From Terasakiella pusilla DSM 6293 (lineage in GTDB: Bacteria > Pseudomonadota > Alphaproteobacteria > Rhodospirillales > Terasakiellaceae), in contig NZ_JHYO01000013.1 of the NCBI RefSeq assembly GCF_000688235.1, forward strand, positions 62,001 through 126,000: DNA of 64,000 nucleotides. Reading direction: 5' to 3'. The translations under genes were made by a program, and so were the position numbers. This document shows, in pieces, positions 19,618 through 28,916 of the stretch. The notes beneath the pieces are model-generated. The model was not told the origin of the DNA and did no database searches. It worked only from the letters and a program-made list of their open reading frames with translations. How positions within the stretch are numbered: the first letter of the stretch is position 1; each line of letters starts with the position of its first letter.

Positions 19618-21780
19618 ATGTCTCTGTCGAATGTGAAAATCTCCGTCAAACTCCCCGCGATCCTTGTCTTCTTGTCGCTTGTTTCCATTTTGGTCACAGG
19701 CCTGCTGGCTTACACAAAGTCAGCCGACAACATGTCAAAAGCGGCAGAGGTTTCCATGGAAACCCTGATTGACAGCCGGACGGCAGCGATTAAAAATCTG
19801 CTGAACGGGGTCCAACAGGACCTGAACATCCTCTCCAGCAACCAAATGGTAAAGGATGCACTGGTGGAGCTTGCCGTTGACTATGAAGATATCGGCAGCG
19901 AATACGGCAATGCGACAGAATTTCTTCAAACTCAATACATTACCAACAACGAACATAAACCCGGTGAGCGCCACAAACTCACGCGCGGCGCAAGTGAAGA
20001 TGTCTATCACGACACCCACCAACGCTATCACGCTTGGTTTATGCCCCTTGCACAGGCGCGCGCCTATCAGGATCTGTTTATCGTAGACCGTCACGGCAAC
20101 GTCATTTACTCGGTATATAAAGAAAAAGACTTCGCAACGAACCTTCTCAATGGGCAATGGAAAGACACCAACTTTGCAAAAGTTTTCCGAGACATCAAAG
20201 AAAACGGGGATAACGAAGAATACGTCGCGCTGACCGACTTTAAATCCTACGCCGCCAACGACAATGAAGCCGCCAGCTTCATGGGCAGCCCGGTCAAAAA
20301 CGAAGAAAACGAATTCGTCGGCGCGCTGATCATCCAGATGCCGCTTAAACACATGAACCGCGTCATGCAAAACCCGCGTGGCCTTGGCAAAACCGGTGAA
20401 ACCTATCTGGTCGGCGAAGATAAATTGCTGCGCAGCGATCTGCGTCTGAGCAGCGAGCGCACGATCCTGAAGCAAAAGGTCGACTCGGAAGCAGTCACAA
20501 ACGCGCTGAACGGTCAGACCGGCATGGTCGCTAAAGCCAACTATAAAGGCGTTAACGTTTTTGCCGCCTACGCGCCGCTTAAATTCATGGGACTAAACTG
20601 GGCTGTTATTGCAGAAATGAACCAGGATGAAGTCTTGGCCCCCGTTCATGAAATGCGCACCTTCATTCTGGTTGCCGCCGGTTTAACCCTGCTTGGTGTT
20701 ATCGTGGTCGGCCTGATCGTTGCCCGCAGCCTTGCGCTGCCCATCTCACGCATGACAGGGATCATGCACGAACTGGCAAACGGAAACCTGAGCGTCAAAA
20801 TTCTGGATAGTGAGCGCAAAGACGAAGTCGGCGACATGGCAGATGCCCTACGCATCTTCCGTAAAAACGCTGAAGAAGTCGAAACATTGCGCGAAGAACA
20901 AGAAGCCGCACAAAAACGTGCAGAAGAAAAACAACGTGCTGTCCTGCATAAAATGGCAGAAGACTTTGAACAAAACGTCAGTGGCGTTGTTGAGGCTGTC
21001 GATACAGCCGCGCAAAACATGCAAACAACCGCCCAAGGCATGTCCGCAACCGCGGCGGCGACCTCAGATCAAGCCAGCGTCGTTGCTTCCGCGGCCGAAC
21101 AAGCCACCAATAACGTTCAGACCGTCGCCTCTGCCGCAGAAGAACTCACGGCCTCCATCGGGGAAATTTCGCGTCAGGTGGAACAATCCGCAGACATCGC
21201 CAAAAACGCGGTGGAAGAAGCCCGTCAAGCCACCAGCACAGTGCAAGGTCTGTCCTCTGCTGCAAACAAAGTCGGCGAAGTTGTCCAGCTTATCACCTCC
21301 ATTGCCGAACAGACAAACCTGCTGGCCCTGAACGCGACCATCGAAGCATCGCGTGCCGGGGAGGCCGGTAAAGGCTTTGCGGTTGTGGCAAGCGAAGTGA
21401 AAAACCTTGCGGACCAGACCTCACGGGCAACAGCCGAGATCACAGACCAGATCGAAGCCATGCAGTCCGCGACCGGCGATGCGGTAAAAGCGATTGAAGG
21501 AATTGCCCAGACCATCGACAGTATGAGCGATATTTCCAACAGTATCTCCGCCGCCGTTGAAGAACAGGGGTCCGCGACCACCGAGATTTCCAAAAACGTG
21601 CAAGAAGCCGCCAATGGAACTCTAGAAGTGACCGACACCATCGAAAGCGTGAGTATCGCAGCGGCAGAGACGGGCAATGCCTCCAACATGGTTCTTTCAG
21701 CGTCTGATGACCTCAGCGCGCAAGCCACCGCGTTGAAAGATGTGGTGACACAATTCCTCAAACAGGTTCGTAGTAGCTAA
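19618..21780 (+). CDS. Methyl-accepting chemotaxis protein with large periplasmic sensor
   Basis: The 720-residue chemoreceptor has an N-terminal membrane helix (about residues 10-30) and a periplasmic sensor of roughly 310 residues, a length that suggests a double-Cache type domain. A second helix (about 345-368) and a HAMP domain follow, then a long cytoplasmic signalling coiled coil. The conserved hairpin tip is at about residues 560-605 ([20 protein letters not shown], then [13 protein letters not shown]). No C-terminal CheR/CheB-tethering pentapeptide is visible. It is a single gene followed by a terminator. The ligand is unknown. Confidence 0.93.
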   Translation: MSLSNVKISVKLPAILVFLSLVSILVTGLLAYTKSADNMSKAAEVSMETLIDSRTAAIKNLLNGVQQDLNILSSNQMVKDALVELAVDYEDIGSEYGNATEFLQTQYITNNEHKPGERHKLTRGASEDVYHDTHQRYHAWFMPLAQARAYQDLFIVDRHGNVIYSVYKEKDFATNLLNGQWKDTNFAKVFRDIKENGDNEEYVALTDFKSYAANDNEAASFMGSPVKNEENEFVGALIIQMPLKHMNRVMQNPRGLGKTGETYLVGEDKLLRSDLRLSSERTILKQKVDSEAVTNALNGQTGMVAKANYKGVNVFAAYAPLKFMGLNWAVIAEMNQDEVLAPVHEMRTFILVAAGLTLLGVIVVGLIVARSLALPISRMTGIMHELANGNLSVKILDSERKDEVGDMADALRIFRKNAEEVETLREEQEAAQKRAEEKQRAVLHKMAEDFEQNVSGVVEAVDTAAQNMQTTAQGMSATAAATSDQASVVASAAEQATNNVQTVASAAEELTASIGEISRQVEQSADIAKNAVEEARQATSTVQGLSSAANKVGEVVQLITSIAEQTNLLALNATIEASRAGEAGKGFAVVASEVKNLADQTSRATAEITDQIEAMQSATGDAVKAIEGIAQTIDSMSDISNSISAAVEEQGSATTEISKNVQEAANGTLEVTDTIESVSIAAAETGNASNMVLSASDDLSAQATALKDVVTQFLKQVRSS

Positions 21781-21816
21781 GCTATTCATCAGACCATTTT
21801 AAATAAAACAAAGTAA

Positions 21817-21852
21817 GGGCCGACTTTTTACTAAGTCGGCTCTTTCTTTTTA
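21817..21852 (+). terminator. Intrinsic terminator after the first chemoreceptor
   Basis: Stem gccgactt / aagtcggc (21819-21826, 21833-21840) with loop tttact, followed by a T-rich run (tctttctttt). It lies 40 bases beyond the chemoreceptor stop codon. Confidence 0.88.
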
Positions 21853-21878
21853 TTTAAATTCGACTTACACATGATCCC

Positions 21879-22793
21879 ATGGAAAATTCGAAAACACATC
21901 TGGATGGTCTCGCCATGGCCATCCTTTTAATTTGTTGTGCCAGTTGGGGCCTGCAACAAATTACCGTCAAATGGATCATTGCTGACATTTCGCCAGTGAT
22001 GCAGGCCGCCCTGCGTTCAATCGGTGCCTTTTTCCTGATCGCCTTCTGGATCAAGGTACGGCGCAAACCCATTTTCGAAAAAGACGGTACCCTGTGGTGG
22101 GGGATTGGCGCGGGCCTGTTGTTTGGCACCGAATTTATGATGATCTATTGGGGGCTGGAATTTACCAATGCCTCGCGTGCAGTGGTTTTCCTCTATCTCG
22201 CGCCCTTTATCGTGGCGGTCGGGTCCCAATTCCTGTTTCCCAGCGAAAAACTCAACAAGCTTCAATTCCTTGGCCTGATCTGTTCTTTCCTTGGACTGAT
22301 TGTCGCGTTTGGCGAATCGTTGTTACTGTCCTCAACAGAGATGCTGATCGGTGATATCATGCTGATCGTCGCCGCCATCATGTGGGCGTCCTCGACGCTC
22401 TTGATCAAAAAAGGTCCATTGGCAAAAATTTCCCCCAACAAAACACTGCTCTATCAATTGGCGGTATCAAGCGTCATGCTGCTGGCTGTATCCAAACTGT
22501 TGGACGAGCCGGGCATCATCCGCGTCACTGATCTGACGATTTACAGTATGCTCTATCAAACCGTTTGGGTCGCAGCCATGACCTATGCAGCCTGGTTTTG
22601 GATGGTGAAACATTATCCAGCCGCAAAACTCGCTTCTTTCAGCTTCCTGACGCCCATGTTTGGGGTGGTCGCTGGCGTTGTCTTGCTTAACGAACCCCTC
22701 ACACCTTCGCTGGGGGTTGCCATGTTCCTTGTCGCATCCGGCATCTATCTGGTGAACAGAAAGCCAAAAATCAAACCCGCCTACCCTCTTTAA
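21879..22793 (+). CDS. EamA/DMT-family transporter
   Basis: The 304-residue protein is an integral inner-membrane protein with about ten hydrophobic helices in two EamA repeats. The first repeat ends near YLAPFIVAVGSQFLFPSEKL, the second near LTPMFGVVAGVVLLNEPLTP. The family exports metabolites or amino acids; the substrate cannot be assigned. It has no clear Shine-Dalgarno sequence before ATG 21879. Its stop codon overlaps that of the convergent ymdB gene (TTAA shared on both strands). Confidence 0.9.
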   Translation: MENSKTHLDGLAMAILLICCASWGLQQITVKWIIADISPVMQAALRSIGAFFLIAFWIKVRRKPIFEKDGTLWWGIGAGLLFGTEFMMIYWGLEFTNASRAVVFLYLAPFIVAVGSQFLFPSEKLNKLQFLGLICSFLGLIVAFGESLLLSSTEMLIGDIMLIVAAIMWASSTLLIKKGPLAKISPNKTLLYQLAVSSVMLLAVSKLLDEPGIIRVTDLTIYSMLYQTVWVAAMTYAAWFWMVKHYPAAKLASFSFLTPMFGVVAGVVLLNEPLTPSLGVAMFLVASGIYLVNRKPKIKPAYPL

Positions 22794-23602
22794 ACGGGTA
22801 AAGACGGGCTTAAACGTCCACCGACGCGGATCGGGACAATCTTTTGCGCCAGTCCCGTTTCGTCGTCACTTTCGACATAGACACCACACAAGGTCGCCGG
22901 ACCATTCGCAGGTTCAAGGCGGCCTTTATTGTCAGGATCGACAAAACGCGCAATCGGCACCTCTTTGACCATCCCGATCACACTGTCATAATCTCCGCAC
23001 ATACCCAAATCCGTCTGATAGGCCGTGCCGTTGGGGAGGATTTGCGCATCGGCTGTCGGTACATGCGAATGCGTGCCTGCAACCAACGTCACCTGCCCAT
23101 CCAGATAATGTCCCAAGGCCATCTTTTCGCTTGTGGCTTCAGCATGGATATCCACCAAAGCCGCGTGAAAGTCTTTACCTGCCTTTAGGGGCGCCAAGGC
23201 ATTTTTAATGGCGGAAAACGCATCATCCGCAGGCGGCATAAACAATCCGCCCATAACTTGCGCCACCAAAAAACGTCGACCGTCTTTCAGCTCGTACGTA
23301 TTGATGCCCTTGCCCGGTGTCCCTGCGGGATAGTTGATCGGGCGCAACAGGCGCGGTTCCTCATCAATAAAATTCATCACCTCGCGCTGATCCCAGGAAT
23401 GGTTGCCCAAGGTAATGACATCGACGCCGACATCATAAAAACTGTTACAGATTTTGCAGGTAATGCCAAAGCCGTGCGCCGCATTTTCCCCATTGACGAT
23501 GACGAAATCCAGATTGAGCTTTTCGCGCAGTTGGGGGATATGGTCCAAGATTACCTTGCGACCACTTCTGCCCATCACATCACCGCAATATAAAAAACGC
23601 AT
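22790..23602 (-). CDS. YmdB-family metallophosphoesterase
   Basis: The 270-residue protein matches the TIGR00282/YmdB family, which in Bacillus hydrolyses cyclic nucleotides and affects biofilm and motility decisions. Metal-binding residues are visible in RFLYCGDVMGRSGR, VIVNGENAAHGFG, VITLGNHSWDQ, and GTHSHVPTADAQ. Length is typical. AAGGA lies before the ATG. It is upstream of no regulatory partner but follows fau in the same direction with 18 bases between them, so it is probably co-transcribed with fau. Confidence 0.9.
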   Translation of the reverse strand: MRFLYCGDVMGRSGRKVILDHIPQLREKLNLDFVIVNGENAAHGFGITCKICNSFYDVGVDVITLGNHSWDQREVMNFIDEEPRLLRPINYPAGTPGKGINTYELKDGRRFLVAQVMGGLFMPPADDAFSAIKNALAPLKAGKDFHAALVDIHAEATSEKMALGHYLDGQVTLVAGTHSHVPTADAQILPNGTAYQTDLGMCGDYDSVIGMVKEVPIARFVDPDNKGRLEPANGPATLCGVYVESDDETGLAQKIVPIRVGGRLSPSLPV

Positions 23603-23620
23603 GTCTTGTCCTTCGTCTCT

Positions 23621-24166
23621 TTACTGACAACGGATCACACGCGTCGGCGTTACGATCCAGTCCATTTTCTGATCATATCCATCCATGGGGACACGATCGA
23701 CCTGTTGTTCATCAAATGCCATACCAACACGCACCGCCGTCATCTGACACAGCGTGCGGTCATAATATCCGCCCCCAAACCCAAGACGTCCCCCGTGGGT
23801 ATCAAACGCTAAAAGCGGGACCAGCAAAAGGTCTGGCACCATCAAGCCCCCGTTTTTCGGGTGCTGCGTCCCATATTTGCCTTCCACCAGTTCTTCACCT
23901 GCTTTCCAGCGGCGAAACACCAAGGGAGCGTCTTTTTCAATCACCACCGGCAAAGCACAGTCTTTGCCTTGGGCTTCCAGCGCCAAAAACAACGGCCGGA
24001 TATCCAGCTCCCCTTTCATCGGCCAATAGGCTGCGATGGAACGCGCCTGCATCAGCTCCGGGGTATCAAGGAATAGAGAAATATTGAGAGGTTCAAGAGG
24101 AAGCGTTTGGCGAAGAGAAAGCATCTCTTGTCTTAATTTACGCTTCTGGGTCGACAAATCGGACAC
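23621..24166 (-). CDS. fau: 5-formyltetrahydrofolate cyclo-ligase
   Basis: This enzyme converts 5-formyl-THF to 5,10-methenyl-THF using ATP, recycling a folate species that inhibits serine hydroxymethyltransferase. The 181-residue protein shows the N-terminal KRKLRQEMLSLRQTL segment and the C-terminal motif LLVPLLAFDTHGGRLGFGGGYYDRTL. GTG at 24166 is chosen as start because AGAGGA precedes it at good spacing; longer frames would run into the 6S RNA region. The zapA-6S RNA-fau arrangement is widely conserved in proteobacteria. Confidence 0.92.
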   Translation of the reverse strand: MSDLSTQKRKLRQEMLSLRQTLPLEPLNISLFLDTPELMQARSIAAYWPMKGELDIRPLFLALEAQGKDCALPVVIEKDAPLVFRRWKAGEELVEGKYGTQHPKNGGLMVPDLLLVPLLAFDTHGGRLGFGGGYYDRTLCQMTAVRVGMAFDEQQVDRVPMDGYDQKMDWIVTPTRVIRCQ

Positions 24167-24190
24167 ACATTCCTCTTGGCATATAGGACG

Positions 24191-24208
24191 GCCCCATCGA
24201 AACGGGGC
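24191..24208 (-). promoter_or_regulatory. GC-rich hairpin between 6S RNA and fau
   Basis: A compact stem gcccc / ggggc with an 8-base loop lies between the 3' end of the 6S RNA and the fau start codon. It is not followed by a T-run on the minus strand, so it is not a textbook intrinsic terminator. It may cap the 3' end of processed 6S RNA or sit in the fau leader. Confidence 0.45.
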
Positions 24209-24218
24209 AGAATTAAGC

Positions 24219-24382
24219 GGGTGAAGCCACAATAGCCGTAACGTTGACTAGGTCCACCATAGGCCTGCCAAAGCAGGTGGGCGCCGTGTACTTACCCCAC
24301 GAGGTAAGCAGGGACAGCTCCCTATGGTTTCGTTATTGGCCCCGGGGACGCATGAACGCCGACGCACTTCGCAGCCTCACCC
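24219..24382 (-). ncRNA. ssrS: 6S RNA
   Basis: 6S RNA mimics an open promoter and sequesters the housekeeping RNA polymerase holoenzyme. The assignment rests on conserved position between zapA and fau on the same strand, length (164 bases), and a closing stem. The predicted 5' end gggtgaggc pairs with the 3' end gcttcaccc (nine pairs, one G-U), and the interior can form a long interrupted hairpin. A good promoter sits directly upstream and predicts a start at about 24382, exactly at the closing stem. I did not verify it against a covariance model. Confidence 0.85.
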
Positions 24383-24388
24383 AAAGGT

Positions 24389-24417
24389 TATATAATCATG
24401 ACGACAGAGAATGTCAC
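24389..24417 (-). promoter_or_regulatory. Sigma-70-type promoter of 6S RNA
   Basis: On the minus strand GTGACA (24417-24412) is followed after 17 bases by TATATA (24394-24389). This places the start point about 7 bases further at the first base of the 6S closing stem. The -35 element overlaps the last codons of zapA. Confidence 0.7.
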
Positions 24418-24797
24418 GTCTCTTCTTGAGTAGGGTCTGTCTCTTCGACGGGTTTTTCGTCTTCGACGGCTGGTTCCAACGCGTCCGCAATCAAGTTAAT
24501 CCGCTGCGCGAGCCGATCCAGATTGTCCGCAAGCATCTGATCCTTTTTTTCTCGAACCGTCGCATTATGTTCAACCTTATAGGCTTCCAGCTCGTCATTT
24601 TTCTCGCTAAGTTCATCAGCAAGCAACAAACTGGTCATGACCATCAGGCGGGTGTCACCCAATTGCCCGACAGCCGCAGCCAACTGACGCACGCGATCAT
24701 CCACATAACGCCCCAAACGCGACAACTGCGCTTCCTGACCTTCATCACAGGCAATTTCATAGCGGCGACCATTAATGGTGACAGATACAGAAGCCAT
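24414..24797 (-). CDS. zapA: Cell division protein ZapA
   Basis: ZapA cross-links FtsZ filaments at midcell. The 127-residue protein starts MASVSVTINGRRYEIACDEGQE, the typical ZapA beta-strand region. A helical coiled-coil segment follows (about residues 25-95), then an acidic tail rich in Glu and Val. GGAGGAAG precedes the ATG. Its start overlaps the stop of the upstream coiled-coil gene (TGATG), so the two are translationally coupled and probably work together at the division site. Confidence 0.9.
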   Translation of the reverse strand: MASVSVTINGRRYEIACDEGQEAQLSRLGRYVDDRVRQLAAAVGQLGDTRLMVMTSLLLADELSEKNDELEAYKVEHNATVREKKDQMLADNLDRLAQRINLIADALEPAVEDEKPVEETDPTQEET

Positions 24798-25222
24798 CAG
24801 TCTTCCTCCAGAATTTGCTGCACATTCCCAATGAGCCTTTCAAGGCGGGCAGAAAAATCACTATTCAAAGATTTCAAACGGTCGTTTTCTGCGGACAACG
24901 CCATCTTCTCTTCAGAAAGGGCGGTCTTCTCTTCGTCCAGCGCCTCTTTCTCTGTTTGCAGGTTATCTAATTTATCGCTGAGCTTTTCGAGCTGGTTATC
25001 ATAATCGGCTTCGCTATGAGCGCTTAAAGCTTCAGAGAGCGCCAGATTATCTTCCTTCAACCCATCGATCTGGTTTTGCAACCGCATCACCACTTCCGCA
25101 TCGACTTTGCCCTTTTGCGCTTCGCCCACCTGCTGTAGGCGAGAAACGGCCTTTTCCAGCCGTTCATAAGCAGATATTACCCGCGGTGACAATTGCGCAG
25201 AACCCAGTGTTGACACGTCCAA
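24797..25222 (-). CDS. Coiled-coil protein (DUF4164/ZapB-like) upstream of zapA
   Basis: The 141-residue protein is almost entirely predicted coiled coil, with heptad-like Leu/Ala spacing from about residue 40 to 130 and a run of repeated ALSEEK/ALDEEK-like segments. The acidic end is QILEED. Small coiled-coil proteins coupled to zapA are common in alphaproteobacteria and are thought to be ZapB-like partners; this is inference from context. The start is TTG at 25222 or GTG at 25216, both within reach of AAGGTC. It is divergent from gap. Confidence 0.75.
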   Translation of the reverse strand: MDVSTLGSAQLSPRVISAYERLEKAVSRLQQVGEAQKGKVDAEVVMRLQNQIDGLKEDNLALSEALSAHSEADYDNQLEKLSDKLDNLQTEKEALDEEKTALSEEKMALSAENDRLKSLNSDFSARLERLIGNVQQILEED

Positions 25223-25413
25223 CAGACCTTTTTGTTAGAAAGAATTGATCTAAGGTTAATGACAAAAAATGACAGCTAGGGCAAGTAGGAAGGCGCAACA
25301 AAACTTTAAAAGCCTGATTTATCGGTTTTTTTATACTCTGTTCTGGTTTTTTCTATTCTGCCCATGCTATTAAATGGGGGAGATCTGCAATGAATAAGCC
25401 TTTGGAGGGAACA

Positions 25414-26424
25414 ATGGCAATCCGTGTCGCAATCAATGGTTTTGGACGTATTGGACGTCTGTGTCTGCGTGCGCTGATCGAAAGCAAGCGCACTGATATT
25501 GAAGTCGTTGCCATCAACGATCTGGGTCCGGTCGACACCAATGCCCATTTGCTGAAATACGACTCCGCCCATGGCACTTTAAACGCGGATATCTCCTCCA
25601 CAGAAGATGCCTTGATCGTCAATGGCACCGCAATCAAATTTACCTCCGAACGTGACCCCGCAAAGCTGCCGTGGGCCGAACTGGACGTGGATATCGTTTA
25701 CGAATGTACCGGTATCTTTAAAACCCGTGACAAAGCCCAGCTTCACCTTGATGCAGGCGCCAAAAAAGTCCTGATCTCTGCCCCCGGTAAAGATGCGGAC
25801 ATTACCGCTGTTTACGGCATCAACCATCAGGATTTGAAGAAAGAGCACAAGATCGTCTCCAATGCGTCCTGTACCACCAACTGTCTGGCACCGGTTGCCG
25901 ATGTGCTGCACAAAACAGTGGGTATCCGCAAAGGCTTTATGACCACGATCCACGCCTACACAGGTGATCAAAGCATGGTTGACAGCCTGCATAAAGACCT
26001 GCGCCGTGCCCGTGCCGGTGCCGTTTCCATCATCCCGACCTCGACAGGGGCCGCCAAAGCCGTGGGCCTTGTCCTGCCGGAACTGGATGGCAAACTGGAC
26101 GGCAGTTCGGTACGTGTGCCGACACAAAACGTCTCCATGGTGGATCTGACTTTTGATGCGGCACGCGATACAACTGTGGAAGAAATTCACGCCGCCATCA
26201 CCGACGCTGCCAATGGTCGCCTGAAAGGCATCCTTGGTGTGTGTGACGTGCCGCTGGTGTCCATCGACTATAACCATAACCAAAATTCCTCCACCTTTGA
26301 TTTGACACTCACAAATGTCATGGAAGGCAACTTGGTCCGTGTCGTTGCCTGGTATGATAACGAGTGGGGTTTCTCCAACCGTATGTCCGACATGGCTGCG
26401 GAAATGGCGAAAGCCGGTTTCTAA
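25414..26424 (+). CDS. gap: Glyceraldehyde-3-phosphate dehydrogenase
   Basis: The glycolytic/gluconeogenic NAD-dependent enzyme, 336 residues. The N-terminal Rossmann motif is INGFGRIGRLCLRA, and the active-site cysteine is in SNASCTTNCLAP. The C-terminal DNEWGFSNRM is intact. ATG 25414 is chosen because GGAGGG lies 5-6 bases upstream; the ATG at 25390 has no ribosome-binding site. It is followed 18 bases later by thiE, so the two may be co-transcribed. Confidence 0.96.
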   Translation: MAIRVAINGFGRIGRLCLRALIESKRTDIEVVAINDLGPVDTNAHLLKYDSAHGTLNADISSTEDALIVNGTAIKFTSERDPAKLPWAELDVDIVYECTGIFKTRDKAQLHLDAGAKKVLISAPGKDADITAVYGINHQDLKKEHKIVSNASCTTNCLAPVADVLHKTVGIRKGFMTTIHAYTGDQSMVDSLHKDLRRARAGAVSIIPTSTGAAKAVGLVLPELDGKLDGSSVRVPTQNVSMVDLTFDAARDTTVEEIHAAITDAANGRLKGILGVCDVPLVSIDYNHNQNSSTFDLTLTNVMEGNLVRVVAWYDNEWGFSNRMSDMAAEMAKAGF

Positions 26425-26442
26425 TTTTAAAGGATGACGCAC

Positions 26443-27054
26443 GTGCCTGCAGAACTTTATCTCATCACCCCACCCCGCCTTGACCTGACAAGCTTTGCCG
26501 ATACATTGGCCGCAACCCTTGATGCGGGCGAGGTATCTTGTGTGCAGCTTCGCCTCAAGGATGTGAGTGATGATGACGTTCGCCGCGCGTGCGAAACCCT
26601 GTGCCCCATCGTACAGGACCGCGACATCGCCTTCGTCCTGAATGACCGTCCCGACCTTGCAAAAGAAATGGGCTGCGATGGCGTACACGTGGGCCAGGAC
26701 GACACTCCTTACAAAAAAGCCCGCGAGATCATGGGTAAGGATGCCATTGTCGGTGTGACCTGCCATGATTCCAAACATCTCGCCATGATCGCAGGGGAAC
26801 AAGGCGCAGATTACGTTGCTTTTGGCGCGTTCTTCCCGACCCAAACTAAAGAACCTAAGGCGAAAGCCGAGCCTTGGATTCTGGAATGGTGGTCCACCAT
26901 GTTTGAAATCCCCTGTGTCGCCATTGGCGGGATCACCCCTGACAACGCCGCCCCCCTTGTTGAGGCGGGGGCCGACTTCCTTGCGGTTGCAGGTGGGGTC
27001 TGGGATTATAAAGACGGGCCACAAGCTGCGGTCCGGGCGTTTAACGCCCTGTAA
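26443..27054 (+). CDS. thiE: Thiamine-phosphate synthase
   Basis: ThiE joins HMP-PP with the thiazole phosphate to give thiamine phosphate. The 203-residue TIM-barrel protein shows the pyrophosphate-binding elements [23 protein letters not shown] and VGVTCHDS, and the C-terminal [13 protein letters not shown] segment. GTG at 26443 is preferred because AAAGG lies about 9 bases before it. The in-frame ATG at 26434 directly abuts the same AAAGG and would be poorly spaced. thiD is 23 kb away, so thiamine genes are not clustered. Confidence 0.9.
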   Translation: MPAELYLITPPRLDLTSFADTLAATLDAGEVSCVQLRLKDVSDDDVRRACETLCPIVQDRDIAFVLNDRPDLAKEMGCDGVHVGQDDTPYKKAREIMGKDAIVGVTCHDSKHLAMIAGEQGADYVAFGAFFPTQTKEPKAKAEPWILEWWSTMFEIPCVAIGGITPDNAAPLVEAGADFLAVAGGVWDYKDGPQAAVRAFNAL

Positions 27055-27134
27055 AAAGCCTAATTGCCAAATTCTGAACTTCCTGTTAGGTTGCGCGCCA
27101 AATTGAGCATATTTGATTTCAGGAAATTAGACTT

Positions 27135-27704
27135 ATGAAAATCAACGGTAACGAAATCCGCCCCGGTAACGTGATCAACCACAAAGACGCTCTGTGGCGT
27201 GCAGTTAAGTGTCAAGCGGTTAAGCCGGGTAAAGGCGGTGCCTTCAACCAGGTAGAACTGAAAGACATCCGCGTTGGGACAAAATTGAACGAGCGTTTCC
27301 GCGCTTCTGAAACAGTTGAGCGCGTGACACTGGAACAAAAAGAATACCAATACCTTTACGGCGACGGCGATCTGTTGACCTTTATGGATAACGACACCTA
27401 TGAGCAAATCGAAGCCAATCGCTCCATGCTGTTGGAAGAACAGGCACCGTTTTTGACAGATGGCATCACTGTCACGATCGAAAGCTTTGAAGGCGAAGTC
27501 CTTGGCATCACTCTGCCGCAAAACATGACTTTCGAAATTTCAGAAGCTGACGCGGTTGTCAAAGGCCAGACCCAGTCTTCTTCCTACAAGCCTGCGATTT
27601 TGGAAAATGGCGTTAAAGTCCTTGTTCCGCCGCATATCGCTGCAGGGACACGTATTGTCATCAATACTTTTGAAGGCACTTATGTAGAGCGCGCAAAAGA
27701 CTAA
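27135..27704 (+). CDS. efp: Elongation factor P
   Basis: EF-P rescues ribosomes stalled on consecutive prolines. This matters here because TolA and the OmpA-like protein at 29993 carry long proline-rich stretches. The 189-residue protein has the three beta-barrel domains. The loop that is modified in some bacteria is KPGKGGAF, with the tip lysine at K33. No epmA/epmB gene is visible in the window. It is followed by a strong intrinsic terminator. Confidence 0.96.
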   Translation: MKINGNEIRPGNVINHKDALWRAVKCQAVKPGKGGAFNQVELKDIRVGTKLNERFRASETVERVTLEQKEYQYLYGDGDLLTFMDNDTYEQIEANRSMLLEEQAPFLTDGITVTIESFEGEVLGITLPQNMTFEISEADAVVKGQTQSSSYKPAILENGVKVLVPPHIAAGTRIVINTFEGTYVERAKD

Positions 27705-27730
27705 GCCCGCCGCCGACATAAAAATTTAAA

Positions 27731-27760
27731 AAGGCCGGAAGCTTTTTCCGGTCTTTTTTT
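27731..27760 (+). terminator. Intrinsic terminator after efp
   Basis: Stem ggccggaa / ttccggtc with loop gcttt, followed by seven T. It lies 26 bases after the efp stop. Confidence 0.92.
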
Positions 27761-27842
27761 ATGTCTCCTGATCCAAATCCCAAACCGGCGCGTATCGACA
27801 GTACCACACTGCAACTCTGGATTCTGGACTATAGGAGGCTTT

Positions 27843-28916
27843 ATGACCCACTGCTTGAAATGTGACAAACTCCCCACGCTGGCAACAGGTCATCTCGCTG
27901 TATATTTCTGGCCCCCGTTAGGTCACACCACCGCAAAACTCAAATCGATCCTGAAAGACTACGATGAATTTGCCCCTATAGAGGGCGGATTGACCTTTAG
28001 CATCAAAAGTCAGGATATGCCGGAGCTTATTCATAAAATTGACCTTAAGCTGAGTCAAAGCGAGAAACAGGACACCAACTGTTTGCTGCAGGAAAACCGC
28101 CGTCAACCAAACCTAGCAGATTTTCGCTGTGTCACCAGCTTGCAGAAAATGACCGGACTTTATGGCTCAAAATGGTTGCTTGATATCCTTGAACAAAAGC
28201 GCATGACCTCCATGTTCCAGCCCATTGTTCATGCCCAACACCCCAATGTTCCCTTTGCTCATGAATGTCTGCTGCGGTGGTATGATGAAAACCAACAGCT
28301 GAATAGCCCGGCCCGCCTGTTTAAAAGCGCGCAAGACGCCGACCTGATCTTCCCGCTGGATCGGGCCGCGCGTGAAATCCATATCCGCAACGCCGCCGCA
28401 GCCGATATGCCATCCAAAATCTTTGTTAACTTTGCCCCCACAGCCATCTACGACCCTAACAATTGCCTGAAATCCACTTTTAAAGTCATTCGCGAAGTCG
28501 GGATTGATCCGGCAAATATTGTCTTTGAAGTGGTCGAGACTGAGCGCATCAGTGATCCGGAACATCTCAAAAACATCCTCGCCGCCTATAAGCAACAAGG
28601 CTTTGGCGTGGCGTTGGACGACCTTGGGTCAGGTCACTCCACCCTTAATATGCTCGGTGCGCTCAAACCGGATTACGTGAAACTGGATATGGAGATGATC
28701 CGGGACGTCCACAAAGACCGTTTTAAATCCGAATTGGTGCGCAAGATCGTCGAGCTGTCGCACAGCTTTGACATCAAGGTTGTTGCCGAAGGGATCGAAA
28801 CAAAAGAAGAAGCCGCGTGGCTGGTCAGCCAAGATGTTGATTTTATGCAAGGCTTTCACTTTGCCAAACCCGACAAGACCCCAAAAAAGACACTGGACAG
28901 ACGCGCCGCCGCCTAG
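27843..28916 (+). CDS. EAL-domain cyclic-di-GMP phosphodiesterase-like protein
   Basis: The 357-residue protein has about 120 N-terminal residues with no recognised domain and a C-terminal EAL domain. The signature EALLR motif reads ECLLR (E141). The other metal and catalytic positions look intact: the asparagine in FVNFAP, the glutamate in FEVVETER, DDLGSG, the lysine in YVKLDM, and EGIETKEE. It is therefore probably an active phosphodiesterase. There is no GGDEF domain and no membrane helix, so it is a cytoplasmic stand-alone enzyme. AGGAGG precedes the ATG. Confidence 0.85.
   Translation: MTHCLKCDKLPTLATGHLAVYFWPPLGHTTAKLKSILKDYDEFAPIEGGLTFSIKSQDMPELIHKIDLKLSQSEKQDTNCLLQENRRQPNLADFRCVTSLQKMTGLYGSKWLLDILEQKRMTSMFQPIVHAQHPNVPFAHECLLRWYDENQQLNSPARLFKSAQDADLIFPLDRAAREIHIRNAAAADMPSKIFVNFAPTAIYDPNNCLKSTFKVIREVGIDPANIVFEVVETERISDPEHLKNILAAYKQQGFGVALDDLGSGHSTLNMLGALKPDYVKLDMEMIRDVHKDRFKSELVRKIVELSHSFDIKVVAEGIETKEEAAWLVSQDVDFMQGFHFAKPDKTPKKTLDRRAAA

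Noticed and set aside
25579-27024. Long minus-strand reading frame opposite gap and thiE
   Set aside because: It spans two clear plus-strand genes and has His/Gly-rich shadow composition.
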